From assembly GCF_010977575.1 (NCBI RefSeq), contig NZ_CP048812.1, positions 496,001-560,000 on the forward strand: 64,000 nt of DNA, given 5' to 3'. The notes beneath the pieces were generated by a model. That model worked only from the letters and a program-made list of their open reading frames with translations, did no database searches and was not told the origin of the DNA. The position numbers were made by a program, and so were the translations under genes. Below, one piece after another: positions 1 to 7,881 of the stretch. Within the stretch, counting starts at the first letter, position 1. Each line of letters starts with the position of its first letter. Origin of the DNA: Halomonas socia (lineage in GTDB: Bacteria; Pseudomonadota; Gammaproteobacteria; Pseudomonadales; Halomonadaceae).

Positions 1-46
1 ATGGCAGGCCACGGGCGTCGAGCTGATTATCTGGTTGCAGGGCCAT
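1..46 (-). CDS. TusA/SirA-like sulfurtransferase, 5' end only
   Basis: Only the first 15 codons lie in the window; the gene runs off the left edge. The visible peptide MALQPDNQLDARGLP ends in the LDARGLP stretch that precedes the active cysteine (CP) in TusA-family persulfide carriers. A GGGAGA ribosome site lies just upstream of the ATG at 46. In Pseudomonas a tusA-like gene is divergent from a bepA-like M48 protease beside nadA, and this order is the same. The cysteine itself is outside the window, so the assignment rests on a short motif and on gene order. Confidence 0.55.
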   Translation of the reverse strand, partial: MALQPDNQLDARGLP

Positions 47-154
47 GCGATCTCCCGAAAAATGACTGAAGCCACTGAGATTTAAAGGCACTTTGCCTAG
101 CGAATCAATGTCGGATGAGCAGCACTGCGCTCGCCCCCTATGCCGAGGATGGTC

Positions 155-1606
155 ATGTTGCACGCCTTGAAGCCCTGTCTTGCCGCCGCTGGCCTGGTAC
201 TGGCCGGCCTGCTGCCGAGCTCCGCCACCGCCGTCGATGACTACGGCCTGCCACAACTCGGCAGCGGCGGGGCCGGCGCCGCTGGTGCCGAAGAGTACCG
301 CCTGGGGCGCGCCTGGCTGCGCCAGTTTCGGGCCCGCGCGCCGGCCTGGCAGGACCCCATCACCCAGGATTACGTCGAGTCGGTGATCTCGCGCCTGCTG
401 CCGCACAGCGACCTCGCCGACAACCGTACCACGGTGACCCTGGTCGACAGTCGCCTGCTCAACGCCTTCGCCGTGCCCGGCGGGGTTATCGGCGTCAACG
501 CCGGGCTGTTCGCCTTCGCCGAAGAGGAAGATGCCTTCGCCTCGGTGGTCGCCCACGAACTCGGCCACCTCTCCCAGCGCCACTATGCGCGACAGGTGTC
601 CCGCGCCGAGCAGACCCAGGTGCCAGCCATGGCGGCGATGCTGGCCGGCATGCTGATCGCCGCCGGTGGTGGTGGCGACGCCGGCATCGGCGTGGCCATG
701 GGCTCCCAGGCCGCCTTCATCCAGGACCAACTGGCCTATTCGCGGCGCTTCGAGCAGGAGGCCGACCGCATCGGCCTGCAGGCCATGGCGCGGGCCGGCT
801 ACGACCCGCAGGCGATGGTGCGCATGTTCCGCTCGATGCAGCGCATGGCCTCGCTGCAGGGCGGCAACCCGCCGGAGTTTCTGCTTACCCACCCGGTCAC
901 TGAGTCGCGGATTACCGATACCGAGGCCCGCGCCAGCCAGCTTAGCGCCCGTGAGCGTCGCGAGGTGGGGCCGCGCTACGACCTGGTGCGTGCCCGGGCG
1001 CTGGTCTCGGTCAACCGCGACAACCTCGGTCAGGCCGAGGCCCGCCTCGCCCAGAGCGATCCCGAGCCACAGGTCAGGCGCTATCTGGAGGCGTTGATCG
1101 CCGCCGAGCGCGGCCATCATGGCGCGGCCCTCGAGACCCTCGACGCCCTCGCCAATGAACTGCCGGATCTGCCAATGCTGCCGGTCACCGCCGCCGAGGT
1201 AGCCTACGACGCCGGCGACTACGCTGCCGCCATCGAGCGCAGCCGCCGGGTACTGCGGCTGATGCCCGACTATGCGCCGGCCAGCCGCGTGCTCGGCGAA
1301 GCGCTGCTGCAGCGTGACCCGGACGAGGCCTATCGCGTGCTGCGCGATCTCGGTGATCGCCGCCAGGAGGATCCGCAGGTGTTTGCGCTGCTGGCCGAGG
1401 CGGCCGGGCGCAGCGGACGCGACGGCTGGGGCCACCTGGCTCGCGCCGAGCACCTGCAGCTCACCGGGCGCATGGACAGCGCCATCCGCCAGCTGCAGGT
1501 CGCCCGCGACAGCGCCCGCCAGGCCGACGACGCCAGCCTGGAGAGCCGCATCGAGCAGCGCCGCGAGGCGTTCATGGGGTACCGCGAGGCGCTGGAGAAA
1601 TTCTGA
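155..1606 (+). CDS. bepA: BepA-like periplasmic M48 metalloprotease/chaperone with TPR repeats
   Basis: This is a 483-residue exported protein. After a signal peptide (MLHALKPCLAAAGLVLAG, cut near the SSATA segment) comes an M48 domain with zinc motif HELGH (about residue 135) and the downstream EQEADRIG helix that supplies the third zinc ligand. The C-terminal half is helical TPR-like sequence. In E. coli BepA works in the periplasm on outer-membrane assembly, helping LptD mature or degrading it and other stalled BAM substrates. In-frame ATGs lie at 140, 149 and 155; I prefer 155 because a GAGGA sequence sits 6-8 bases before it and the signal peptide begins there. It converges on nadA across a shared terminator. 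Confidence 0.9.
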   Translation: MLHALKPCLAAAGLVLAGLLPSSATAVDDYGLPQLGSGGAGAAGAEEYRLGRAWLRQFRARAPAWQDPITQDYVESVISRLLPHSDLADNRTTVTLVDSRLLNAFAVPGGVIGVNAGLFAFAEEEDAFASVVAHELGHLSQRHYARQVSRAEQTQVPAMAAMLAGMLIAAGGGGDAGIGVAMGSQAAFIQDQLAYSRRFEQEADRIGLQAMARAGYDPQAMVRMFRSMQRMASLQGGNPPEFLLTHPVTESRITDTEARASQLSARERREVGPRYDLVRARALVSVNRDNLGQAEARLAQSDPEPQVRRYLEALIAAERGHHGAALETLDALANELPDLPMLPVTAAEVAYDAGDYAAAIERSRRVLRLMPDYAPASRVLGEALLQRDPDEAYRVLRDLGDRRQEDPQVFALLAEAAGRSGRDGWGHLARAEHLQLTGRMDSAIRQLQVARDSARQADDASLESRIEQRREAFMGYREALEKF

Positions 1607-1621
1607 GCTACGAGCATTTTA

Positions 1622-1660
1622 GGGCAAACAGCCCGTGACAACGTCACGGGCTGTTTGCCC
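1622..1660. terminator. Bidirectional terminator between bepA and nadA
   Basis: A perfect 18-bp inverted repeat (arms 1622-1639 and 1643-1660) with a 3-base loop lies between two convergent genes. It starts 16 bases after the bepA stop and ends 5 bases before the nadA stop, so it can serve both. There is no long T-run on either side. Confidence 0.75.
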
Positions 1661-1665
1661 GAAGC

Positions 1666-2694
1666 TCAGGCATTGAAGTTGAGCATCCGCTCCAGCGGCT
1701 TGAGGGCCGCTAAGCGCAGCGCGTCGTCGACGCAGATCTCGCCACTGCCGTGGCGCAGCGCACCGGCCAGGTTGTCCAGCGCGTTCATCGCCATCCACGG
1801 ACAGTGTGCACAGCTCTTGCAGGTCGCGCCGTTGCCGGCGGTGGGCGCCTCGAACAGCGTCTTGCCGGGCACCGCCTGCTGCATCTTGAAGAAGATGCCG
1901 CGGTCGGTGGCGACGATCAGCTTGTCCTGGGGCAGCTCCTTGGCCGCCTTGATCAGCTGCGAGGTAGAGCCGGCCACATCGGCCAGGCCGACCACCGGCG
2001 CTGGCGACTCAGGGTGCACCAGCACCGCGGCGTCGGGATACAGCGCCTTGAGGTCCTGGATGCCCTTGGCCTTGAACTCCTCGTGGACGATGCAGGCACC
2101 GTCCCACAGCAGCATGTCGGAGCCGGTCTGCTTCTGGATATAGCCGCCCAGGTGCTTGTCCGGTGCCCACAGGATCTTCTCGCCGCGGGCCTGGAGGTGC
2201 TCGATCACGTCCACCGCGATGGACGAGGTCACCACCCAGTCGGCACGCGCCTTGACCGCCGCCGAGGTATTGGCATAGACCACCACGGTGCGCTCCGGAT
2301 GCTGGTCGCAGAAGGCCGCGAACTCGTCGGCCGGGCAGCCGATATCCAGCGAGCAGGTCGCTTCCAGGGTCGGCATCAGCACGCGTTTTTCCGGCGACAG
2401 GATCTTGGCCGTCTCGCCCATGAAGCGCACCCCTGCCACTACCAGGGTCTCGGCCTCGTGACGAGCACCGAAACGGGCCATTTCCAGGGAGTCGGCCACG
2501 CAGCCACCGGTCTCTTCAGCGAGCTGCTGGATGGCATCATCGGTGTAATAGTGGGCGACCAGCACGGCGTTGTGGGCCTCGAGCAGTCGCTTGATCTCAT
2601 CGACGCGCGCTTCATCCTCGGCGGGAATCCGCGTCGGGCAGTAGGCGCGGGCCAGGTGCTCTTGCACCTCGGCGCGGGAAGTCATTATCGTCAT
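1666..2694 (-). CDS. nadA: Quinolinate synthase NadA
   Basis: NadA condenses iminoaspartate with dihydroxyacetone phosphate to quinolinate in de novo NAD synthesis, using a 4Fe-4S cluster in the cytoplasm. The 342-residue protein shows the expected features: [18 protein letters not shown] near the N-terminus, [10 protein letters not shown], the cluster cysteines within CSLDIGC and [13 protein letters not shown], and the HPE and VGST segments. The frame is open for another 32 codons upstream, but family alignments begin near [10 protein letters not shown]; ATGs at 2694 and 2685 are both possible. It is transcribed away from the tRNA-Lys/element boundary and was probably the next gene after the tRNA-Lys terminator before the element inserted. 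Confidence 0.95.
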   Translation of the reverse strand: MTIMTSRAEVQEHLARAYCPTRIPAEDEARVDEIKRLLEAHNAVLVAHYYTDDAIQQLAEETGGCVADSLEMARFGARHEAETLVVAGVRFMGETAKILSPEKRVLMPTLEATCSLDIGCPADEFAAFCDQHPERTVVVYANTSAAVKARADWVVTSSIAVDVIEHLQARGEKILWAPDKHLGGYIQKQTGSDMLLWDGACIVHEEFKAKGIQDLKALYPDAAVLVHPESPAPVVGLADVAGSTSQLIKAAKELPQDKLIVATDRGIFFKMQQAVPGKTLFEAPTAGNGATCKSCAHCPWMAMNALDNLAGALRHGSGEICVDDALRLAALKPLERMLNFNA

Positions 2695-2886
2695 CGTGTC
2701 TACCACTGTGACTGGCAGGGGCTCCCCCTGCATGTACCAGGTGTACCGTGGCGGGCTCTCTGCCCAGCGGCACACGCCAGAAGACAGCATTACCGCGGCG
2801 GCTCCCGCCGCGTCTGTCTCGTCCTATTCTAGACCACAACGCTACCCGATTGCTCCCCCAAGGTGCACGAAAATGCCCGCATACGA

Positions 2887-2919
2887 AAACGCCCCGGCGC
2901 TGGTGGCGCCGGGGCGTTT
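2887..2919 (-). terminator. Rho-independent terminator, probably the original tRNA-Lys terminator
   Basis: A 14-bp GC-rich stem (2887-2900 with 2906-2919, loop 2901-2905) reads on the minus strand as a hairpin ending GGGGCGTTTTCG. It stands 11 bases outside the left attachment repeat. If the element is removed on paper, it falls directly downstream of the tRNA-Lys pair, where a tRNA operon terminator is expected. Confidence 0.7.
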
Positions 2920-2930
2920 CGAACACGTTC

Positions 2931-2944
2931 TGGTGGGTCGTGTA
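2931..2944 (-). repeat. Left attachment site core (direct repeat of the tRNA-Lys 3' end)
   Basis: The sequence TGGTGGGTCGTGTA is identical to 11044-11057, which is the CCA end and acceptor 3' strand of the first tRNA-Lys gene. Tyrosine integrases of the P4 type typically insert at tRNA 3' ends and leave such a copy at the distal end. Identity stops after 14 bases. The copy is also part of a short hairpin (2930-2936 with 2946-2952). Confidence 0.75.
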
Positions 2945-3009
2945 TCCACCAGAAAGAAACCTTCCAGCCCCTATCGTTAGAGCACTCTACGGCATCGCTA
3001 GGTGACAGG

Positions 3010-3029
3010 TGCCCCCATACATGCCCCCT
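3010..3029. promoter_or_regulatory. Possible left arm-type integrase binding site
   Basis: This 20-mer, TGCCCCCATACATGCCCCCT, matches 17 of 20 bases with 10911-10930 near the other end of the element. Each holds two TGCCCCC units spaced 13 bases apart. Paired sites of this type close to both ends of an integrated element would fit integrase or excisionase arm binding. No binding data are implied. Confidence 0.4.
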
Positions 3030-3087
3030 CACATCATCAGTAGCCAGAGGGTGGGATGGTTCGCCCCACCCCCTTAGCAGAACAGGC

Positions 3088-3653
3088 CTAGTCGGCCCAA
3101 AATGAGCCGTCCCGGCCAGGCAGGCGCCTACGCCAGGTGCTACCGTCGTGCAGCCCCTCACCACCCCGGTTCATCATCAGCGAGAAGAAGCCCGGGCGGA
3201 GGCTGCTGGCGCGACGCACAGCGTCAAGGTCGCCAGTTGCCTGCCAGGCTTCATGAGCCTTCAGAATGTTGCTGGCCCACTTCTCGGAGGTGCCGCAGCG
3301 CTCGGCGGCTTCGCTGCTCGTTATGCCGATCTCGGCAAGATCCAAGACCTGCCGCGCCAGAATAGCGCCCTCGATGAAGGCGCCACTCGGCGGCCACCAG
3401 TGCTCTCCCCCAGCTCCTCGCAGACGGCAAGCGCCAGCCCAGTGCCCAGCTCGAGCACCAGGGGGTGCTCGTCCGCCAGGTGGTCGGGCCGCGGAATGTA
3501 GAGCGAGGCAACAGAGCCAGCACCAGGGCGAGGCGAACGCCTGGGCACCCGCCGTGCGAGGCGCATGGCCCGGTCTAGGCCGATGATGTAGGCAATCGGA
3601 TCGAGGGAGTTAGGCAAGATCAGGGGCGGGGGTGGTCGCTTGGGCAAGGCCAT
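3088..3653 (-). pseudogene. Unknown HTH protein of the element, split by a frameshift
   Basis: Two overlapping frames make one plausible protein. The first starts at ATG 3653 after a GGAG site and reads MALPKRPPPPLILPNSLDP through LALAVCEELGE. In the third frame the sequence then continues HWWPPSGAFIEGAILARQV and on through a helix-turn-helix-like segment (LAEIGITSSEAAERCGTSEKW) to the stop at 3088. The break lies near 3400-3412 at a CTGGGGGAGAG run; removing two bases, or a -1 slip on the G run, restores one frame. No family is recognised. A DNA-binding N- or C-terminal HTH next to a capsid-like gene would fit a small terminase or regulator, but that is speculation. The HTH part could also be made separately from TTG 3345. 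Confidence 0.4.
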
Positions 3654-3857
3654 ATCTCCAGCAGGTAGGGGCCTGGCTAGACGAACTCACCCGGGAAAGC
3701 GCTGGGGCTTTCACGTAACCCGCTGCGCACCAGGCCAGGACGCAACAGGCAGAAAATTGAGGCCGGCCACGGCGGCAAAGGAAACCGCCCGCCGGCTGAC
3801 GGGGTTTTTCGAAAGAGGGGGCACTCGCCGTCTAATCCCCTTTCCTGCGGGATAACT

Positions 3858-4028
3858 CTACGTTGGCAGTCCACGCTCTACAGCGGCGGCCAGCACCTTC
3901 GCCAAGGATGGCTTGCAGCCTGTTTCCTTGGCGATCCTCGCCCGCTCAGTGTGAGCCCGCTCGAGGATCTCGCGCGGCAAGGTCGTGGCGACGCGCTGCC
4001 GGGGCATGTTGTGATTCACAGTTCCCAT
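3858..4028 (-). CDS. Small CopG/ribbon-helix-helix-like protein
   Basis: This 56-residue ORF starts at ATG 4028, overlapping the end of the upstream gene in another frame, with a second ATG at 4007. The second half reads MPRQRVATTLPREILERAHT and ends ...KVLAAAVERGLPT. A short beta strand (QRVATTLP) followed by two helices is the pattern of ribbon-helix-helix DNA-binding proteins, though the conserved core is too short for a firm call. The overlap suggests translational coupling. After it, 3654-3857 holds no gene that I recognise. Confidence 0.45.
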   Translation of the reverse strand: MGTVNHNMPRQRVATTLPREILERAHTERARIAKETGCKPSLAKVLAAAVERGLPT

Positions 4029-4408
4029 GGCATCAAGCTCTCCGTGTCTCTCATCCAGCCTTGCCGGCGGCGGCGGCCAGACTTCAGCAGGTCAATGCGG
4101 GTCTGTCGATCCTCTCGCTGCCTGGCAGCACGGTTGCCCAGCATCGACATGGCCCGCGCGATTTGCTGGCTCGTCAGCTCAGGCCAGTGCGCCTTGAGTC
4201 GCTTCGTAACGGCGGCGGGGTCGTCGAGGTACATCGGCTTTGACCCAAGGAAGTTCATGGCCATCGGCCTGGCCATCTTCTCGCCGTGCTCATCCTCGAC
4301 AAAGGAGCGATGCACCACCCCCACATCGTCAATGGCCTGCACCAGGTCGGGGGCAAGGCTCCCCCCTTCGGCTTGTACCGCTTGCCCAGCACGACGCCGA
4401 TCAGCCAT
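4016..4408 (-). CDS. Unknown 130-residue protein of the element
   Basis: The gene starts one base after the capsid-like gene's stop codon (stop 4412-4410, ATG 4408), so it is almost certainly co-translated with it. The product begins MADRRRAGQAVQAEGG, has a central segment PMAMNFLGSKPMYLDDPAAV and ends in a basic helix rich in R and K. No known family is recognised. Tight coupling to a capsid-like gene suggests a role in particle assembly or DNA packaging, which is inference only. Confidence 0.6.
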   Translation of the reverse strand: MADRRRAGQAVQAEGGSLAPDLVQAIDDVGVVHRSFVEDEHGEKMARPMAMNFLGSKPMYLDDPAAVTKRLKAHWPELTSQQIARAMSMLGNRAARQREDRQTRIDLLKSGRRRRQGWMRDTESLMPWEL

Positions 4409-4409
4409 C

Positions 4410-5342
4410 TCATGCCGACACGCTCCAGAAAAAGGATTCATCCGGTAGCAGGGCCATGGCGTCACACCAGCACGTCACCGCCAGGCCACCATCGAGCCGG
4501 GTGCGCTCGACCAGGACGCGAATATCATCCATCAGCGCGATGCCCAGCCGATCAAAGGCGCCAACGAAGGTGCCGGCATGCTCACCGGTCAGCTCAGCCG
4601 GGACGCCAGACACCTGCAGGTTGCCGTTATCGACCTGGGCGCCAGCGCCAGCAGTGCCAACAAGCGCTTGCAGCTCACTGAATCGCAGCCCCTTGCCAGC
4701 GGCGCCGGCTAGATCAAAGGAAGCGCCACCGCCCTCGAGGGCATCCAGGGCGGCCGCCACGCGCGCCAGCGCAACACGGTCGACCAGCTCGGCAATGCCG
4801 TACACGATGCCGTTGATGATCTTGGCATCCAGCTCACCCGGGAAGCTGTCCTTGTAGTCGCGCCGGCTCAGCTCGAACCGCACGCCGTATTGGCCCATCA
4901 GGTCGAGGTCAATATCTTCTGTGCTGGTGGGCAGTCCCTGAGCGACCAGGGGGCTCACATCATCCCCCTCGGTGAAGTTGGCACCGCTGACGATGGTGAA
5001 GCCGCCTGCACGCTTCCATAGCGCGGTCGGGCTACCTGGCTCGGGCGCCAGCTCCACCGGGATGACGCGCGCCCCAGCCTGGGCCACGCGGGAGCGCCTG
5101 ACGATCGCCATGGCCAAGGACTCGGTCTCGCCTGCCGGCTGTGACACGGCGCGCGTCGTGGTCTCCGAAAGACGCGGCACCGTGTCGGTCAGGGAAAGCG
5201 AGCCGCGGCTGGCCGCTACTGAGGAAGCACCGGGAAGGCGCTGGTACGTCTCACCGGGAGAGCCCGGATTCTTCAGAGTGACGTTTGCCGGCAGCGCTCT
5301 GGATGCCTGGGTCATGATCTGCTGAATGGATGCCTGGGGCAT
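4410..5342 (-). CDS. Probable HK97-fold major capsid protein
   Basis: The 310-residue product starts after a strong GAGGAG site. Its layout fits an HK97-type capsid subunit: a flexible N-terminal arm (to about residue 75), a beta-rich segment resembling the E-loop (ARVIPVELAPEPG, GGFTIVSGANFTEGDDVSP), a long helix like the spine helix (YGVRFELSRRDYKDSFPG then ELDAKIINGIVYGIAELVD), and a C-terminal part reading IALMDDIRVLVERTRLDGG and LLPDESFFW, like the A-domain end of the fold. No protease gene with an intact active site is nearby. The call is by pattern and not by a database match; a scaffold or decoration protein remains possible. Confidence 0.6.
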   Translation of the reverse strand: MPQASIQQIMTQASRALPANVTLKNPGSPGETYQRLPGASSVAASRGSLSLTDTVPRLSETTTRAVSQPAGETESLAMAIVRRSRVAQAGARVIPVELAPEPGSPTALWKRAGGFTIVSGANFTEGDDVSPLVAQGLPTSTEDIDLDLMGQYGVRFELSRRDYKDSFPGELDAKIINGIVYGIAELVDRVALARVAAALDALEGGGASFDLAGAAGKGLRFSELQALVGTAGAGAQVDNGNLQVSGVPAELTGEHAGTFVGAFDRLGIALMDDIRVLVERTRLDGGLAVTCWCDAMALLPDESFFWSVSA

Positions 5343-5356
5343 GCTGGTCTCCTCGG

Positions 5357-5563
5357 TTAAGCCGCTGCTAGGCTGGCACGGCCACGCGCCTGCAGGAGCT
5401 TGGCCATATGCTTCGGTACGTTGGTCACGCGCTGGCCTGGCAACACCATCGCCCCACCCACCATGATGGGCTCGACCACCTCGATGGCCACCCGCGGCTC
5501 ATCCTTGATGGTTGCGTCGCTGCTGCTGTCACTCCACTGGATCGTGTCGCGTTGCTTGCTCAT
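5357..5563 (-). CDS. Small protein upstream of the capsid-like gene
   Basis: The 68-residue ORF starts at ATG 5563 behind a GAGGAG site and stops 15 bases before the capsid-like gene. It reads MSKQRDTIQWSDSSSDATIK, then a small beta-rich part (VAIEVVEPIMVGGAMVLPGQ) and an alanine-rich tail. Short proteins with a VxEPIxxGGxxxxPG-like strand pattern are common beside phage head genes, where they are usually of unknown function. The 209 bases between this gene and the M41-like gene (5564-5772) show nothing I recognise. Confidence 0.55.
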   Translation of the reverse strand: MSKQRDTIQWSDSSSDATIKDEPRVAIEVVEPIMVGGAMVLPGQRVTNVPKHMAKLLQARGRASLAAA

Positions 5564-5772
5564 CCGTCGCGCTCCTCGGTTATGTGATCCAAAGTGTGAC
5601 AAGTCGGCACAGGTAGCGCCGCTGGCCGTGGTTCCGGTGGGTCAGGGCCAGCCGAAACAACAACAATCAACCCGGCCTGGGGCGCCTCGCTCACGTGAAA
5701 GACCGCGCCCGCGCTCACCCGCAGGCCCGCCCCCGGCGGGAGTACCTAAAAAGTTCTGGGCAGCTCGAGGCA

Positions 5773-6378
5773 TCAGGCGCGGACGCTGGCAGGAATGCGG
5801 CCGGCTGGCTCGATAGACTCGACCAGCGCGGCGCACGTTGGCTGCCCTGGCCGCAGGGCCGGGGCGAAGTGGTCAGGTGGCGCGGCGCCACCAGGCGGAT
5901 ACAGGCGGTCGATGTGATAGCGGTCGAGCGCATCGGGTCTTTGCCATTGATCGATCGCGTCGCGCGCGTACCGCGCGATGCTCTCCCACTCACTGGCCAC
6001 CAGCTCCAGGGTATAGTCAGCCATGCTGGGCGCGATGGATCTCACCACGTGCTGATGCCTACCTGACCACACGCCGAGGCCATCGCTCGCCTGCAGTAGA
6101 TCCTCGCCGTTGAGCCAATCGCCCCGATGGAACAGCTCAGCGGCCACACCGGCCATTGAGATGATCGCGTGCCACTCCGGCGTGGCAGGGCAAGCGCTGC
6201 ACATCGAGGGGTGAGAGATGCCGGCACTGGCAGGCCTGGGGTGCTCCCAGACCAGGAACCAGCCGCCGGCGCCTGAGCACTCCATCGCCACCAGGTGGCC
6301 CGCCTGCCGATAGCAGGCCAGCGCCAGCCCGCCCCGGTTGAGGCTGGCCACCTTCGGGACATCGGACACGCTTAACAT
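5773..6378 (-). CDS. Degenerate M41-like (FtsH-type) peptidase domain protein
   Basis: The 201-residue protein starts at ATG 6378 after a GGAGG site. It resembles the small stand-alone M41-like domains in phages and satellites: ALACYRQAGHLVAMECSG sits where HEAGHA is expected, and AGVAAELFHRGDWLNGEDLL matches the 'AG.AAE...G...D' helix that carries the third zinc ligand (Asp). The HEXXH motif is altered to RQAGH: the first His is Arg and the catalytic Glu is Gln, while the second His and the Asp remain. If the assignment is right, the protein has no normal catalysis. I am moderately sure of the family resemblance and sure of the residues. Confidence 0.45.
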   Translation of the reverse strand: MLSVSDVPKVASLNRGGLALACYRQAGHLVAMECSGAGGWFLVWEHPRPASAGISHPSMCSACPATPEWHAIISMAGVAAELFHRGDWLNGEDLLQASDGLGVWSGRHQHVVRSIAPSMADYTLELVASEWESIARYARDAIDQWQRPDALDRYHIDRLYPPGGAAPPDHFAPALRPGQPTCAALVESIEPAGRIPASVRA

Positions 6379-6451
6379 GGTGACTCCTCCAGTTGTCGGG
6401 GCGGAGCAGCGCCAGCATAGCCAGGACACTCCGCGCGCCTCTGCTCACTCG

Positions 6452-6613
6452 TCAACGACGTTGCCGCCTGATAGCGGATGGGCCTTCTTGATTCTGAAGA
6501 TCTGCGGGCGCGCAACGGCGGCAAAGCCCAGCTACTCGCCACGGCATCCAAGGCACTACGCTGAAGGTCACACCGCACATTGAACAGCGCCCCCTCGGGG
6601 TATTAACGATCAT
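6452..6613 (-). CDS. Small zinc-ribbon-like protein
   Basis: A 53-residue ORF starts at ATG 6613 behind an excellent GGAGGAGG site. It has two cysteine pairs, CSMC (residues 10-13) and CRRC (31-34), 17 residues apart, and a basic tail. This is the layout of a zinc-ribbon or treble-clef knuckle as found in many phage and satellite peptides that bind nucleic acid or RNA polymerase. No specific family is recognised. It is the first gene after the palindromic repeat cluster. Confidence 0.55.
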   Translation of the reverse strand: MIVNTPRGRCSMCGVTFSVVPWMPWRVAGLCRRCAPADLQNQEGPSAIRRQRR

Positions 6614-6659
6614 GCTGAAACCTCCTCCAAAACCTACCCCGGGTGGCTCCCTATAGGTG

Positions 6660-6781
6660 TGTCCCATATTCAGGACGCAAAGCACCCCCGGAAATGGTCG
6701 AAAACGGTGTTTGCGTCCGCCACACGGACGCAAACCTTTCTCGGTGTCCCGTATTCAGGACGCAATCACGTGATTGCGTCC
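6660..6781. repeat. Iteron-like cluster of GGACGCAA repeats and palindromes, possible origin of replication
   Basis: Five copies of GGACGCAA occur in 122 bp: plus-strand copies at 6673-6680, 6726-6733 and 6758-6765, and inverted copies at 6711-6718 and 6774-6781. Two pairs form palindromes: an 11-bp stem with 5-base loop (6709-6719/6725-6735) and a perfect 24-bp palindrome (6758-6781). A longer 21-base unit (6660-6680 and 6745-6765) is repeated with one mismatch, 85 bp apart. The cluster begins inside the last codons of the winged-helix gene. Repeats beside a DNA-binding protein gene suggest an origin or an operator for that protein. Confidence 0.6.
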
Positions 6782-7200
6782 GCCTCGCGTACGGTTGGCC
6801 TGTTCGCTGCGGGTGCCTGCTCCCAGCGGTGACTCGGTGGAACAGGGTTCTCGATCGTGCCCGTGGGCATCCATGTCAGGCGCCAAGATCGGGTTCTCGA
6901 GCCATATCGCGAGTCGAACAGTGACTCAGTTGCCTCCTCAATAAAGCCGGCCGCCACCAGCTCCTTAAATGCCCGGGCAGCCCGGTCCTTGGAACACCCG
7001 ACCTTCTCGGCGGCCTCTCGAACGCCGAAGTCAACGGGCTTGTTGATGCGCCAGTGAAGTTGCAGTAACGGCACCAGAGCCTTGGCGTAGGGGGACAGTG
7101 CGAGGAACTGAGGCGAGGCGAGCATATGGCCAGCCTGAACCACCACGCCGCCACGCTTATCCAGCGGCAGCTTGACCTGCCGCCTCTTGGGCTTGGCCAT
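6766..7200 (-). CDS. Winged-helix DNA-binding protein, possible replication or control protein
   Basis: The 144-residue product starts at ATG 7200 behind GGAGGATGTC. After a basic start (MAKPKRRQVKLPLDKRGGVV) comes a helical domain with ALVPLLQLHWRINKPVDFGV and a winged-helix recognition region VGCSKDRAARAFKELVAAGF, followed by a beta-hairpin wing. The C-terminus overlaps the palindromic repeats downstream. Proteins of this shape occur in phage-like islands as replication initiators or regulators; nothing here decides between them. It follows the HTH gene at 7251 closely and is part of the same leftward transcript. Confidence 0.6.
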   Translation of the reverse strand: MAKPKRRQVKLPLDKRGGVVVQAGHMLASPQFLALSPYAKALVPLLQLHWRINKPVDFGVREAAEKVGCSKDRAARAFKELVAAGFIEEATESLFDSRYGSRTRSWRLTWMPTGTIENPVPPSHRWEQAPAANRPTVREADAIT

Positions 7201-7250
7201 GACATCCTCCAGACCAAAGGGAGCCCCGAGTCGAGGCCCCCTTTTTACGA

Positions 7251-7598
7251 TCACTTCGACTCGAGCAGGCGGTAGCGTTTGACTCGCTTACCTGGCCGCG
7301 ATGGATGGGGATGCCACTCGGTGACGATTGAATAACCCTTTTTGCGGAGGTCTCTCACTGCCGCAGGTGCGTGAGCGATGCGCAGCCCCCACTGCAGCTC
7401 GGCGGCACTCATCGGCTGGCGCTCAAGGGCCTCTAGCACCTGGCCGGCCTGAGTGGTAGTGTCGGGCTTGGCAAGTGATTTTGAGATAGCCTGGCTGCCC
7501 CCGCGGTCAGGCTTTTTCATTGGCTCTGACATATCCAGCCCCTCCTGCGCTCGTTCGATGTTGGCCCGATCGACCCCGGCACAAATATCAACGATCAT
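7251..7598 (-). CDS. Small helix-turn-helix protein
   Basis: I chose ATG 7598 (115 residues), which overlaps the end of the gene before it and has GGGGGTGG upstream; the frame is open further but runs through the neighbour's coding sequence. The C-terminal 70 residues form a helix-turn-helix (QAGQVLEALERQPMSAAELQ, then APAAVRDLRKKGYSIVTEWH) followed by a basic KRVKRYRLLE end. This matches the winged HTH found in many phage proteins of unknown detail (like Pfam HTH_39). It probably regulates element genes. Confidence 0.6.
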   Translation of the reverse strand: MIVDICAGVDRANIERAQEGLDMSEPMKKPDRGGSQAISKSLAKPDTTTQAGQVLEALERQPMSAAELQWGLRIAHAPAAVRDLRKKGYSIVTEWHPHPSRPGKRVKRYRLLESK

Positions 7599-7881
7599 GG
7601 CCACCCCCTTCGCCAAAGCTGGTCTTGGGCCCTGGGGAAGCCTCCTGCATCTCCAGAGTGACGCCATCCAGGTACTCAGCAGCCAGCCCAACGCAACAGG
7701 CCAGGCCATACTCGGTAACGTCGTCCAGGCGCTCCCCTTCACCACGGTGGGCGTTATCTTCCAGCAGGCCAGCAACTGCCCGTAAGGCATGAGCCGCCTT
7801 GTCTACGTCAGGGATAAAGGCAGCAGGGGCAGCCATCGGATCGCCGCGCTGCGTGGTAGTGGATTTCGGATCCTGATTCAT
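7588..7881 (-). CDS. Unknown 97-residue protein of the element
   Basis: The ORF overlaps its upstream neighbour by 4 bases (ATGA at 7878-7881). The product is acidic and helical, with AAHALRAVAGLLEDNAHRGE and a C-terminal glycine-rich tail. Its central segment (YGLACCVGLAAEYLDG) resembles small DUF-type phage proteins, but I recognise no family. It belongs to a run of four small overlapping genes (7588-8305). Confidence 0.5.
   Translation of the reverse strand: MNQDPKSTTTQRGDPMAAPAAFIPDVDKAAHALRAVAGLLEDNAHRGEGERLDDVTEYGLACCVGLAAEYLDGVTLEMQEASPGPKTSFGEGGGHDR

Noticed and set aside
3654-3857. GC-rich gap in the element, considered as a packaging (cos) site
   Set aside because: It contains runs such as CCCCTCTTTCGAAAAACCCC on the minus strand, but nothing I can tie to a known cos or pac sequence.
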